In this document: positions 17,817 to 26,048 of the stretch, in pieces
Layout: every line of letters starts with the position of its first letter
Numbering within the stretch: position 1 is the first letter of the stretch
NCBI GenBank assembly: GCA_026014725.1
Contig: JAOZHV010000022.1
Location: forward strand, 236,073-300,072
Source of the DNA: Candidatus Bathyarchaeota archaeon
GTDB lineage: Archaea; Thermoproteota; Bathyarchaeia; Bathyarchaeales; Bathycorpusculaceae
DNA: 64,000 nt
Direction of reading: 5' to 3'
Translations under genes and position numbers: made by a program
Notes under the pieces: generated by a model
What the model was told of the DNA's origin: nothing
Database searches by the model: none
The model's input: the letters and a program-made list of their open reading frames with translations, nothing else

Positions 17817-18242
17817 TCATGATATCTTGAACAGGATGCGTTCTGGGATTCCTTCGTCCTCTAAAACTAGGTACTTGAGCCCTTCGGTGTCACCGAGTTG
17901 ATCGAGCCATTTTAGGGCTTCACGTACTTTCTGCAAGACTAACAGCCGTTCTTGGTGGCTTCGCACCACAGATTCTATGGCTGATAGTTCGTGGAACGGG
18001 TTAGCGTCTAAAATTATTGTCAGGGTGCCCACGGTGATTTCGCCAGGGCTACCGTTTTGCTCTTTTTTGCCCGCGAGTTTGAGCACTACGTCGCGGATTT
18101 TTTTTGATTTCTCCGCTAGGGTGCGGATGTCGTCTAGCTTTCGCAAGTATTCGCCGAGTACGCTTTTTGTTTCCGCGAGTTCTTTATCTATGGCTTCGGC
18201 TATTGCTTGAGCTGAACTGTATTCTTTGATTTGTGTGACCAT
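17817..18242 (-). CDS. Coiled-coil protein of pilin operon
   Basis: 141 residues, mainly helical. Residues ~8-60 and ~95-125 show heptad patterns (IDKELAETKSVLGEYLRKL; VVRSHQERLLVLQKVREAL). A short beta segment ITVGTLTIILDANPF lies between them. No enzyme motif. It could be an assembly factor or adaptor of the pilus. It is 105 bases after the pilin stop, with a stem-loop in the gap, and 24 bases before the next gene. Confidence 0.6.
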   Translation of the reverse strand: MVTQIKEYSSAQAIAEAIDKELAETKSVLGEYLRKLDDIRTLAEKSKKIRDVVLKLAGKKEQNGSPGEITVGTLTIILDANPFHELSAIESVVRSHQERLLVLQKVREALKWLDQLGDTEGLKYLVLEDEGIPERILFKIS

Positions 18243-18291
18243 GATGATTAGATCCTGTGGCTGATTTTTTTAAGAGAGAAAGGGAAAATTG

Positions 18292-18313
18292 AGGTGAAAT
18301 CACTCTTTCACCT
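18292..18313 (-). promoter_or_regulatory. Stem-loop between pilin and downstream genes
   Basis: AGGTGAAA (18292-18299) and TTTCACCT (18306-18313) form a perfect 8-bp hairpin with a six-base loop, 35 bases after the pilin stop on the minus strand, followed by A-rich sequence rather than a T run. It could stabilise the pilin message or cut read-through so that pilin is made in excess over its partners. Confidence 0.5.
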
Positions 18314-18347
18314 TACCCCCGAAATTCTTAAGCTAAAGATTGGAATT

Positions 18348-18776
18348 TTATGGGTTGTATGTTGCTGTGTAGACTGCTGATGTACCCTTTTCTGTTATCA
18401 ATTTAACAGTGTATGCAGTACCAGGACTTAGATCGCAATCCAGTAATATGACGTTTCCAGTCGTAGACTTTAGAAGCGTTGTATCGGAGTTGTCTTCGTC
18501 AATATCTGCGGCGACTCCATTGATAAAGGCTGAGGTTATCGTAACTGTAGTTCCACCTGAATTTGTTACCATTACATCCATCGTGTCGGCAGTACCATCA
18601 AAGGCAATATTCGTGATTGATACTTGTTCTGCTGATCCCATGAGGCCGATGGTCATTCCTCCCATCCATGCTGCGACGACAACGCTGACTGCTACGGTTA
18701 CTGCGATGAGTATGATTGATGCGACTACGGGGCTGAGGGCTTTTGTGCTTTTCTTAAATTTCCTATAGATGTTCAT
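18348..18776 (-). CDS. Type IV pilin/archaellin-like protein
   Basis: 142 residues. The N-terminus MNIYRKFKKSTKALSPVV is a class III signal peptide: a basic segment, a cleavage site before or at ALSPVV, then ~22 hydrophobic residues that would form the filament core. The remainder is a beta-rich domain with many Ser/Thr/Gly and a Cys (LLDCDLS). AGGAGG 14 bases before the ATG at 18776 decides this start; an in-frame GTG/ATG farther up (18827) lacks one. The product would be cut by a prepilin peptidase and assembled outside the cell. No assembly ATPase or membrane platform gene is present, so those must be encoded elsewhere. Confidence 0.88.
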   Translation of the reverse strand: MNIYRKFKKSTKALSPVVASIILIAVTVAVSVVVAAWMGGMTIGLMGSAEQVSITNIAFDGTADTMDVMVTNSGGTTVTITSAFINGVAADIDEDNSDTTLLKSTTGNVILLDCDLSPGTAYTVKLITEKGTSAVYTATYNP

Positions 18777-18858
18777 TTTGTTTGTTAACCCTCCTTTTTG
18801 GGTTTTTAAGTAAAAGTCCGTCCTCATCCTTTTAAGTATTGCGTCTTAATACATGCTA

Positions 18859-18868
18859 CTTTATACAT
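18859..18868 (-). promoter_or_regulatory. TATA box for pilin operon
   Basis: On the minus strand ATGTATAAAG, with transcription expected near 18835 and a leader of ~58 bases that contains AGGAGG. Confidence 0.5.
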
Positions 18869-18939
18869 GTACAACAAAACGACAAAACATCAAAAATTAA
18901 AAGAATAAATGGAACAAAAAAGAGCAAGTAACCCTTTTT

Positions 18940-19275
18940 CTAAGCACCCAACTCGCTAAAGAATTCGAGAAGAAGCTTTGCCACTCGCTCGCCCAGTTCA
19001 GTCTTAACGTAGTACTTCTTTAGAGGATCAATGCGTTCACTCTTGGCTAGACCCAAAGATTCAATCTCAATCATCCTTGCCCTAAAAGTACCATCACTGA
19101 GCGTCAAGTTGTTGTCCCTCATGAAATCCTTCGCATCCTTCCATTTGCCGCGGCCAACATGCAACAGCAACAAGCAATCGATAGCATGGTCCTTTTCAAG
19201 CATGGATTTTATGGCGGACAGCTTTGAGTCAGTCAGTATACGCTTTATCTTCTCGTCATCCACATTCTTCACCAT
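18940..19275 (-). CDS. Winged-helix DNA-binding protein
   Basis: 111 residues. Helix-turn-helix pattern: DCLLLLHVGRGKWKDAKDF, then TLSDGTFRARMIEIESLGLAKSE with a beta wing (KKYYVKTELGERVAKLL) typical of PadR/MarR-like winged helices and archaeal wHTH regulators. AGGAGA before the ATG. It is transcribed toward the pilin operon's promoter, so a role in pilin control is possible but only by position. Confidence 0.75.
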   Translation of the reverse strand: MVKNVDDEKIKRILTDSKLSAIKSMLEKDHAIDCLLLLHVGRGKWKDAKDFMRDNNLTLSDGTFRARMIEIESLGLAKSERIDPLKKYYVKTELGERVAKLLLEFFSELGA

Positions 19276-19591
19276 ATTTGTGTTCTCCTTTCACTTTACT
19301 TAACGGTTACAGCGTCGACGCATTTAAACTATATTACGAATCACGACACATATCTGCAGACGCCTTTCCCTAACTCCCCAGAATACAACTATAACAACCC
19401 CTTTATAAAACTATACCAAGCAAGCAAAAAACATCAAACTTTCAACATAAAAAAAGCAAATACAATACATAAAACAACCAAAAAATTGTTAATTCCCCAC
19501 GTTAACCTGTGCTAATAAAGCCACAAAATCATGCATCAAAAGCCTTAAGCGAACCCACACAATCTAACACAACCCAAAAGAAGGCCAAAAA
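19276..19591. promoter_or_regulatory. Divergent promoter region
   Basis: AT-rich gap between the winged-helix gene and the phosphoribosyltransferase gene. CCCCTTTATAAAACTATACC at 19399-19418 is a TATA candidate for the plus strand, although it lies far (~180 bases) from the TTG start. No coding frame seen. Confidence 0.35.
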
Positions 19592-20170
19592 TTGACCAAC
19601 ATCGACTACGAAGCCCCAACATGCAACCAAATATACGAAATGCTCCTAAACCAAGCCCAAACCATCAAAAACCAAAACTGCATGCCAGACATCATAATCG
19701 GCATTGCCCGCGGAGGCTTAGTTCCCGCCCGCACACTAACCGACCTACTCGGCACCCCGCAACTTGCCATTATCCAAATAGAATTCTACACAAACATAGC
19801 CAAAACAAAGCAAGAACCAGTCCTCACACAACCACTAACAACAAATGTAACAGGCAAAAAAGTCCTAATAGTTGACGACATAGCCGATTCTGGACACAGC
19901 CTAAAACTCGCAAAAAAACACCTCCAACAGCAAGGCACAAAGGAAATCAAAACAGCCACCCTCTACACAAAACCCCAATCAATAATTACACCTGACTTTT
20001 ACGAGAAACAAACAAGCAACTGGATAGTTTTCCCATGGGAAGCCAAAGAAACCCTGCGAAAAATCACCCAAAACAAAAGCAAACAAGCGGCAAGGCTGGA
20101 AGTCGCAAAACTTGTAAAAGCAGGCTTCCCCAAACAATTAGCCGATAAACTCTTAGAGGACATGCAATAA
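19592..20170 (+). CDS. Phosphoribosyltransferase-family protein
   Basis: 192 residues. The PRPP-binding motif VLIVDDIADSGHS is at ~91-103, and IIGIARGGLVPAR is the other conserved strand-loop. Members transfer ribose-5-phosphate to bases (hypoxanthine, xanthine, guanine) in purine salvage; the exact base cannot be read. A C-terminal helical extension (~150-192, Lys/Gln-rich) is longer than in minimal members. TTG start with AGAAGG upstream. The stop overlaps the next start as TAATG, so it is coupled to the Cgi121 gene. Confidence 0.85.
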   Translation: MTNIDYEAPTCNQIYEMLLNQAQTIKNQNCMPDIIIGIARGGLVPARTLTDLLGTPQLAIIQIEFYTNIAKTKQEPVLTQPLTTNVTGKKVLIVDDIADSGHSLKLAKKHLQQQGTKEIKTATLYTKPQSIITPDFYEKQTSNWIVFPWEAKETLRKITQNKSKQAARLEVAKLVKAGFPKQLADKLLEDMQ

Positions 20171-20733
20171 TGCTGTGTGAAATGGAAGAGTTCGGCAAAT
20201 TCGTAGAAATAACAGGCTACAGCGACATTTCTTTAGCAACAGCAGAAGCCTTCCTAAAAGAAAACCGAAAACAAAACCAAACCACGAACATCCAATTCTT
20301 CGACGCCGACCTAATCGCCACACAAGAGCACCTCTACTTTGCCGCATTGAACGCCTTGCAAGCCTTCAAAAACAAAACCAACATTTCAAAAAGCCCAGCC
20401 ATGGAAGCCATGCTCTACGCATCCGCGCAACGCCAAATACAGAAAGCCATAGAACACTGCGGCATAAAACCAAAAACAACCAACATGGCAGTCCTAATAA
20501 TCGCTGACACCCCAGAGCAAACCCAAACCATACTCCAAGACATCACCGCCTGTGTTGGCAAAAAACCAGACAGCACTGTTCTTGAAATGACAAAAAACAA
20601 GCAGGCAACAATCGAACGCGCCTTTGGGATAACCGAACAAGAACTAAAAACCACCATTCAGGAAGGCGACGAGGCAAAGGCGATAGTCAACTTGATTATC
20701 GAACGTGTCGCGTTGCTGGCTACTCAGTTTTAG
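20170..20733 (+). CDS. cgi121: KEOPS complex subunit Cgi121
   Basis: 187 residues. The family signature is seen in AMEAMLYASAQRQIQKAIEHCG near the middle and in the C-terminal helix AIERVALLATQF-like end. Cgi121 binds tRNA for the KEOPS complex that makes t6A37; the other subunits (Kae1, Bud32, Pcc1) are not in this window. The neighbourhood (a THUMP RNA-binding protein, convergent) also concerns tRNA. The first codons contain a second ATG (20181) as an alternative start. Confidence 0.85.
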   Translation: MLCEMEEFGKFVEITGYSDISLATAEAFLKENRKQNQTTNIQFFDADLIATQEHLYFAALNALQAFKNKTNISKSPAMEAMLYASAQRQIQKAIEHCGIKPKTTNMAVLIIADTPEQTQTILQDITACVGKKPDSTVLEMTKNKQATIERAFGITEQELKTTIQEGDEAKAIVNLIIERVALLATQF

Positions 20734-21257
20734 AGCATCTTTTCTTTAACAACAGCCAAAATTTTGTTCGGCTCCACCAAAGACAACCCAGTTAAGCCTC
20801 CCAAAACCTCAATCAGCAAAATCAAATCAGGGTTCTGCAAATCAACTTCGCGTTCAATGTCTCCAGCCGCCGCCTCAATGAGGTCTCTTGAATGCAAATC
20901 AGTGAAACGTTTCTCAACTGTAACCCTAAAAGACTGCGATTCATCTATTCTTGTTGCTAATTCTGCCGTCGCACGCTTAATCTCCCCCAAATCGGTTGGC
21001 ACCACGCGTTCAATCGGCAGAATCCGTAGCGCATAACGAAACTCATAAGGGCGCTCCGCAAGTATCGCACGGAACTTCTCAATAACCAAGCGCGGGTCAA
21101 GCGTGGTTTTAGCAACGATTAAGCCGCGGATTTTGGTCTTGCTTGCCCTCGCCTCAGAATCACCAAGTTCTTCTCTGAGCAGATAGAGTAACTCATTAAT
21201 CATTGGGCGTTCGTTGCCGCGGGCAGTGGTGGCTAAGAGGTTAAAGTCATCAATCAT
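20730..21257 (-). CDS. THUMP-domain protein (TAN1-like)
   Basis: 175 residues. NLLATTARGNERPMINELLYLL at the start and the THUMP core (IERVVPTDLGEIKRATAEL, SFRVTVEKRFTDLHSRDLI, DPDLILLIEVLGGLTGLSLV) match the TAN1/THUMPD1 type, a tRNA-binding factor needed for N4-acetylcytidine in eukaryotes. Its archaeal role is probably tRNA modification. It overlaps the Cgi121 gene by four bases tail to tail. Confidence 0.88.
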   Translation of the reverse strand: MIDDFNLLATTARGNERPMINELLYLLREELGDSEARASKTKIRGLIVAKTTLDPRLVIEKFRAILAERPYEFRYALRILPIERVVPTDLGEIKRATAELATRIDESQSFRVTVEKRFTDLHSRDLIEAAAGDIEREVDLQNPDLILLIEVLGGLTGLSLVEPNKILAVVKEKML

Positions 21258-21384
21258 AGCGTTCTCTTTTGGGATAATGGGAACGCTGATTATTTTTGCT
21301 TTCCTATCCTCTAATGGCTGTTGCTTTGCCGCGACTCATCTCACATTATACAACGCGAGTTTAATGTCGGGACGTGGGACGGTT

Positions 21385-21500
21385 TACTACGACCATTAAG
21401 GAGTCGGCTGATGTAACCGTGGCAGTTTTTACTACGACCATGCCGTGAGGGCAACAGCCTTCCTTTAATGGTCGTAGTAGCAGATGGTCGTAGTAAAAAT
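21385..21500. repeat. Four interleaved inverted copies of an ACTACGACCAT motif
   Basis: Two plus-strand copies (within 21385-21402 and 21426-21441) and two reverse copies (within 21461-21480 and 21484-21499). The second and fourth copies form a perfect 16-bp inverted pair; the first and third match over ~18 bases with one extra T. The order A1-A2-A1'-A2' allows either nested hairpins or a pseudoknot. The rest of 21258-21736 is AT-rich without a gene. Confidence 0.8.
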
Positions 21501-21736
21501 CATCATGCTTTTGGAGCGATTTTTCGCCAATACCACCTACCCCCTTAGGATTCAACATAGAACACTAATAAGCGCAAAATTAAGCATCGTAGTTTCTTTG
21601 GCTATTTCTTTGCCATACACCAAACAAGCATATTCGTCCGTTTTTATGTTTGTATAGAAACCTTGACAAAATCAACCTGCTCTTAGTCAAGAAACCTATA
21701 CAAAAACCCTTTAATTGAGTCAAAAGAGGGTAAAGA

Positions 21737-23554
21737 ATGGATAGTAGAATGAACTTAAACAGTACCCTTCGAATGCTCAAAAAAATCACCGTCTTTATAC
21801 TGCTCAGCTTAATTTTGTGTGCCGTTTTACAGCAATTAGCCGACGCTCAAACAGCCCCAGCTTCGGTTACGCGAGAAATCAAGATTTTAGCCGACGGCAC
21901 AGTAGAAGACTCAGACCCCGTAACCCCACTCATACAGGCAGGTGACACCTACACGTTTAGCGGCGACATTTACGGGCGCATCGATGTTGAGAAAAACGAC
22001 ATCACTATTGACGGCGCTGGATACTCGCTGATTCAGAGCGGAGACAAAGATTTCGCGCTCATGATTGGCGGGATAGCTGGGCTTGAACTTCCCCGAATCA
22101 GCGGCGTAACTGTAAAAAACATGCGCATTGTCGGCTTCCACTACGCAATTTCTCTACATGGACGAAGCGATGTGGTATCTAATGTAACTGTGACTGGCGG
22201 CACAGACTACAACGGAGTGGGCATCTGGGTTGATGGTTCAAGCCACACTGTTCAAGTCTGCAAAATAGTGGGCAACAAGGGCATGGGCATACTGGTTGAC
22301 GCCAACTACACAACAATCTCTGACAACATCATCTCAGACAATGGTAACTTTGGCATATACTTCTATGACACAGCAGGCACGCTACGAAACAACACCTTCA
22401 ACAACAATATAGCTGGCCCGTTTCATATGGATGAAAACCAGATGCGGCACGCTGGTCAACCCTTTCGCATAACTTCAAACGACATCGACCCCTCAAACAC
22501 CGTGGACGGCAAGCCCGTGTACTACTGGGTTAACGAACACGACAAATCTCTGCCCTCAGAAGCTGGCTACGTGGTTTTAGATAACTGCACAAACATAATC
22601 ATAAACGGCCTCTCAATCTACAGAAACCCAACAACTTACCCTGCATATCAAACCTTCGCAATCAACCTAATCCGCTCATCCAACATCATAGTAAGAGAAA
22701 ACCGCTTAGAGAACACGGGCATCTGGTGCAGCTACTCCTCCCAAAACATCATCCTAACCTACAACATACTGATTGGCGGGAGCATAAACACGCATGCCTC
22801 CAACACCTCCATCCTCATGAACACAATAACTTTCCCCAATGGAACAGCCATTTCGCTTGGTGGACAACAGGCAAAGGCAACTGTGGCTAAGAACATACTA
22901 TCGGGTTGCGGCGTAGGCATAAGTTTGCAATCTTGCGACTTATCAAGAATAATCCAAAACAACATAAGCAACTGCAACATTGGCATAGACATTTTCTCCT
23001 CAAACAACAACACCTTCACCAAAAACAACTTCCTAAACAACACACAGCAGGTTTCCGAGCAGCACTCCGCCTTGATTTGGCCCCTGACCCAGTACTACCA
23101 ATCCCTAAACAACAACTGGAACGGCAACTACTGGAGCACTTACAACGGCATAGACACCAACGGCGATGGGATAGGAGATACACCATATGTTATCTTTGAG
23201 AACATCACCGACTATCAACCGCTAATTTCACCCTTCGATATCACTGCTCCAATTCCCGAGATACCACAGGGCACAGCACCGCCCATGCCGACCCCAACCC
23301 CTTTGACCACGGTTTCCCCGACCGCTTCACCAACACCCACCACGGCGATTAACCAAACAACAGAAATCCCACCGACTGCTCTGTATATCCTTGCTGGTAT
23401 AGTGGGAATTATGTTAGCCGCTGCAGGCTTGATTATCTATAAAAAGAGACAAAAAACTGACCACCAGCTGTCATCAAGTTTTGGGTCAGCGATGATTGAC
23501 GATTTCTCACAGCCTAACGCTCGAAGCCGTCGCCTCACATCATCCCGACACTAA
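21737..23554 (+). CDS. Surface-anchored right-handed beta-helix (NosD-like) protein
   Basis: 605 residues. Signal peptide ~15-38 (cut near ADAQT). Residues ~95-480 are parallel beta-helix repeats with the usual N-ladder pattern (NMRIVGFHYAISLHG, VSDNIISDNGNFGIYFYD, RENRLENTGIW, NNISNCNIGIDIFSS). The NGNYWSTYNG and DTNGDGIGDTPYVI block is the NosD/CASH-type end. A Pro/Thr-rich stalk (~510-545) leads to a membrane helix (~550-572) and a basic tail. Such proteins bind or cleave polysaccharides or act as adhesins. GAGGG lies upstream of the ATG. Confidence 0.85.
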   Translation: MDSRMNLNSTLRMLKKITVFILLSLILCAVLQQLADAQTAPASVTREIKILADGTVEDSDPVTPLIQAGDTYTFSGDIYGRIDVEKNDITIDGAGYSLIQSGDKDFALMIGGIAGLELPRISGVTVKNMRIVGFHYAISLHGRSDVVSNVTVTGGTDYNGVGIWVDGSSHTVQVCKIVGNKGMGILVDANYTTISDNIISDNGNFGIYFYDTAGTLRNNTFNNNIAGPFHMDENQMRHAGQPFRITSNDIDPSNTVDGKPVYYWVNEHDKSLPSEAGYVVLDNCTNIIINGLSIYRNPTTYPAYQTFAINLIRSSNIIVRENRLENTGIWCSYSSQNIILTYNILIGGSINTHASNTSILMNTITFPNGTAISLGGQQAKATVAKNILSGCGVGISLQSCDLSRIIQNNISNCNIGIDIFSSNNNTFTKNNFLNNTQQVSEQHSALIWPLTQYYQSLNNNWNGNYWSTYNGIDTNGDGIGDTPYVIFENITDYQPLISPFDITAPIPEIPQGTAPPMPTPTPLTTVSPTASPTPTTAINQTTEIPPTALYILAGIVGIMLAAAGLIIYKKRQKTDHQLSSSFGSAMIDDFSQPNARSRRLTSSRH

Positions 23555-23743
23555 AATGTGTCAAGCAGGGATTTATCCATTTTGATTATCTTGTCTCGTA
23601 AAATATAAGTTAAAAAAATAAGCTGCAAACCATGATTATTTCAGGCTTATCCTTGGTTAATTAACGACACTTGACGAATCTAAATCCTTAAACTATTGTA
23701 GAGGTAGGATAGGTAATGCGTGTTGTTGCGGAGGTGAAAAAAG

Positions 23744-23812
23744 ATGATTTATGAAGAGGAAGATGAATGGGAAGAAGGCGAAGATGAAGAATGGGAAGAA
23801 GAAGAATGGTAA
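23744..23812 (+). CDS. 22-residue acidic Trp-containing micropeptide
   Basis: The frame reads MIYEEEDEWEEGEDEEW then EEEEW and stops. It has 15 acidic residues, three Trp, one Tyr and no basic residue. A perfect Shine-Dalgarno GGAGGTG (23730-23736) lies seven bases before the ATG, and a TATA-like CTTAAACTA is near 23688, so expression is well supported for so short a frame. A T-rich stretch follows (23828-23841). It is independent of the ABCE1 gene, which has its own TATA box. Function unknown; the composition suggests a ligand for a basic protein surface or a metal or nucleic-acid mimic. Confidence 0.6.
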   Translation: MIYEEEDEWEEGEDEEWEEEEW

Positions 23813-23885
23813 ACTAACCGCCTGAAAAATTGCTTTTTCTTTTAGTTATTTCTTATGTATGAAGCGTTTTAGGCTTCCTTTTGGG

Positions 23886-23898
23886 TTTATATTTATAA
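23886..23898 (+). promoter_or_regulatory. TATA box for ABCE1 gene
   Basis: TTTATATTTATAA lies 35-47 bases before the ATG, giving a leader of only about ten bases and no clear Shine-Dalgarno. Confidence 0.55.
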
Positions 23899-23932
23899 CT
23901 TACTTGTTGACTTCATTTAACGAAGTTTAGCC

Positions 23933-25744
23933 ATGACGCGAATCGCTGTATTAGACGCTGACAAGTGCAAAGTCAAAAAATGCAATCACCTCTGCGTAAG
24001 CTTCTGCCCCATGGTACGCAGCCGAGTGGAAGCCATCAGAGTCGAAGGCAACAAAGCCGTAATCTCCGAAACACTCTGTAGTGGATGCGGCATCTGCGTC
24101 AAAAAATGCCCGTTTAAAGCCATCAGCATCGTCAACTTGCCTGACGAATTGGAAAAGGACTGTAGCCACCGCTTCAGCGCTAATAGCTTCAAACTCTTCC
24201 GCTTACCCATGCCCTCACCCGGCACTGTCTTAGGGTTGCTGGGGCAGAACGGCATCGGCAAGAGCACTTCGCTTAAAGTTCTCTCTGGCGAAATTAAGCC
24301 CAACCTTGGCAAGTTCGATGAGCCGCCTGAATGGAATGAAATCATCCAGTTTTATCGTGGTTCCAGTCTTCAAGAGTACTTCCAGAAGCTAAGCCAAAAG
24401 AGCCTCAAAGTCAGCAGTAAACCCCAATATGTTGATAAAATCCCCAAAGTCATAACAGGCAAAGTCGGCGACCTCCTAGAGAAGGTAGATGAGCGAAAGC
24501 AGCTTGATGCAATCGCTGAGGAGTTTGAACTCAAAAAAATCTGGGACAGACCTCTGGATATTTTGAGTGGCGGTGAACTGCAACGGGTCGCAGTTGCCGC
24601 GGCATTGAGCCGTGAAGCTGACGTGTACCTCATTGACGAGCCATCTAGCTACTTGGACGTTAAACAGCGCCTTGTGGTTGCCCGTGCCATCCGTAACCTC
24701 AAAGAACAGCAGAAAACCATAATTGTCGCAGAACACGACTTAGCCATAATCGATTATTTATCTGACCAAATCTGCGTTTACTATGGTGAACCAGGCGTCT
24801 ACGGTGTTGTCTCTCACGTTCACGGCGTGCGCACAGGCATTAACATTTACCTGCAAGGTTACATTCAAGACGAAAACATAATGTTCCGAAGAGAATCCAT
24901 CGTTTTCCACGAGAAACCGCCGACCGCAGGCGCTTTGGTGGGCGAGACCTTGCTTGAATGGGGTAGAATGGAGAAAACTTTTGAGGGTTTTAAACTTTTC
25001 ATCGAACCAGGAGAAATTAGGCAAAGCGAAATCATCGGAATCTTGGGAGCCAATGGAATTGGTAAAACAACTTTTGTTAAAATTCTCGCTGGTTTGGAGC
25101 AAACGGATGATAAACGTCAACTCAGCAAGTTAACGGTCAGCTACAAACCTCAGCGTATATCCCCTGATTATGAGGGGACAGTTCAAGAATTGCTTATGAG
25201 CGTAGCTAAAGAAAACTTTACGTCCAGTTGGTACAAGACCGAAATAGCGCAACCGCTACGACTTCAGGCGTTAATGGACCGAAACATCATGGAACTTAGC
25301 GGTGGAGAACTGCAAAAAGTCGCCATAGCCGCGTGCCTCAGTCGTAAAGCTGACTTGTTTTTGCTTGACGAACCCAGCGCGTACCTGGATGTTGAGGAAC
25401 GCTTGAACATGGCAAAAACCCTGCGCCGAGTTGTCGAAGCACATGGCATACCCGCTTTCGTGGTTGAACATGATGTGGTAACTCAAGACTTCATCGCTGA
25501 CCGCCTCATGGTCTTCAACGGAGAACCAGGAGCCACTGGTATAGCGCATCCGCCCACTAGCCTAAGAGAAGGCATGAACACGTTCCTAAAAGAAATGAAC
25601 ATTACTTTCCGCCGCGACTCAGTTACCTTCCGTCCCCGCGTAAACAAGGAAGGCTCGCAGATGGATACGTTCCAGAAGGACATCGGCGAATACTACTATG
25701 CTAAAACCACAAAACCAGAAAAGCAACAACCAGCCAAAAAGTAG
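23933..25744 (+). CDS. Ribosome-recycling ATPase ABCE1 (RLI)
   Basis: 603 residues, normal length. Eight Cys (12, 17, 21, 25, 49, 52, 55, 59) bind two 4Fe-4S clusters. Two ABC domains follow: Walker A GQNGIGKS (104-111) with LSGGELQR (211-218), and GANGIGKT (372-379) with LSGGELQK farther on. It splits ribosomes after termination together with aRF1/aPelota. Universal and essential in archaea. It stands alone with its own promoter. Confidence 0.97.
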   Translation: MTRIAVLDADKCKVKKCNHLCVSFCPMVRSRVEAIRVEGNKAVISETLCSGCGICVKKCPFKAISIVNLPDELEKDCSHRFSANSFKLFRLPMPSPGTVLGLLGQNGIGKSTSLKVLSGEIKPNLGKFDEPPEWNEIIQFYRGSSLQEYFQKLSQKSLKVSSKPQYVDKIPKVITGKVGDLLEKVDERKQLDAIAEEFELKKIWDRPLDILSGGELQRVAVAAALSREADVYLIDEPSSYLDVKQRLVVARAIRNLKEQQKTIIVAEHDLAIIDYLSDQICVYYGEPGVYGVVSHVHGVRTGINIYLQGYIQDENIMFRRESIVFHEKPPTAGALVGETLLEWGRMEKTFEGFKLFIEPGEIRQSEIIGILGANGIGKTTFVKILAGLEQTDDKRQLSKLTVSYKPQRISPDYEGTVQELLMSVAKENFTSSWYKTEIAQPLRLQALMDRNIMELSGGELQKVAIAACLSRKADLFLLDEPSAYLDVEERLNMAKTLRRVVEAHGIPAFVVEHDVVTQDFIADRLMVFNGEPGATGIAHPPTSLREGMNTFLKEMNITFRRDSVTFRPRVNKEGSQMDTFQKDIGEYYYAKTTKPEKQQPAKK

Positions 25745-25820
25745 GCTTTATTAGAAATAATTATCTTGGCAGAGTTTTAAATACTAAATCATTGAAACAG
25801 TTGAAACAAGGGACTGCTGA

Positions 25821-26048
25821 GTGAAAAGGAAAATTACCATAAAGTTAATTTTCGCTGGGGCACAAAGCATTCTGGCGTTTGGCACATTAGTATTAGCTCT
25901 ACTTATACACTTTAATGTTTTAACCGCTACAATGCTTAACATACCTGACGGGACTCAAAGCTTGTATGCCCTTTGGCTTGCGCTATTTAGCGTTATCCTG
26001 CTGATAAGCGGGATTTTTCTTATCTACGAATGGTGGGAAGCAGATTGA
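25821..26048 (+). CDS. Small two-helix membrane protein next to permease
   Basis: 75 residues, GTG start. Two hydrophobic helices (~8-30 and ~46-68) and an acidic end (EWWEAD). The TATA-like GTTTTAAATAC at ~25774 precedes it. It overlaps the permease gene (19 bases with the ATG start, or a TTGA overlap with the TTG at 26045), so it is probably co-translated and may be a partner of the transporter. No family recognised. Confidence 0.65.
   Translation: MKRKITIKLIFAGAQSILAFGTLVLALLIHFNVLTATMLNIPDGTQSLYALWLALFSVILLISGIFLIYEWWEAD

Noticed and set aside
21361..21558. 65-codon minus frame over the interleaved repeats
   Set aside because: The repeated YYDH-type residues come from the DNA repeats; no ribosome site.
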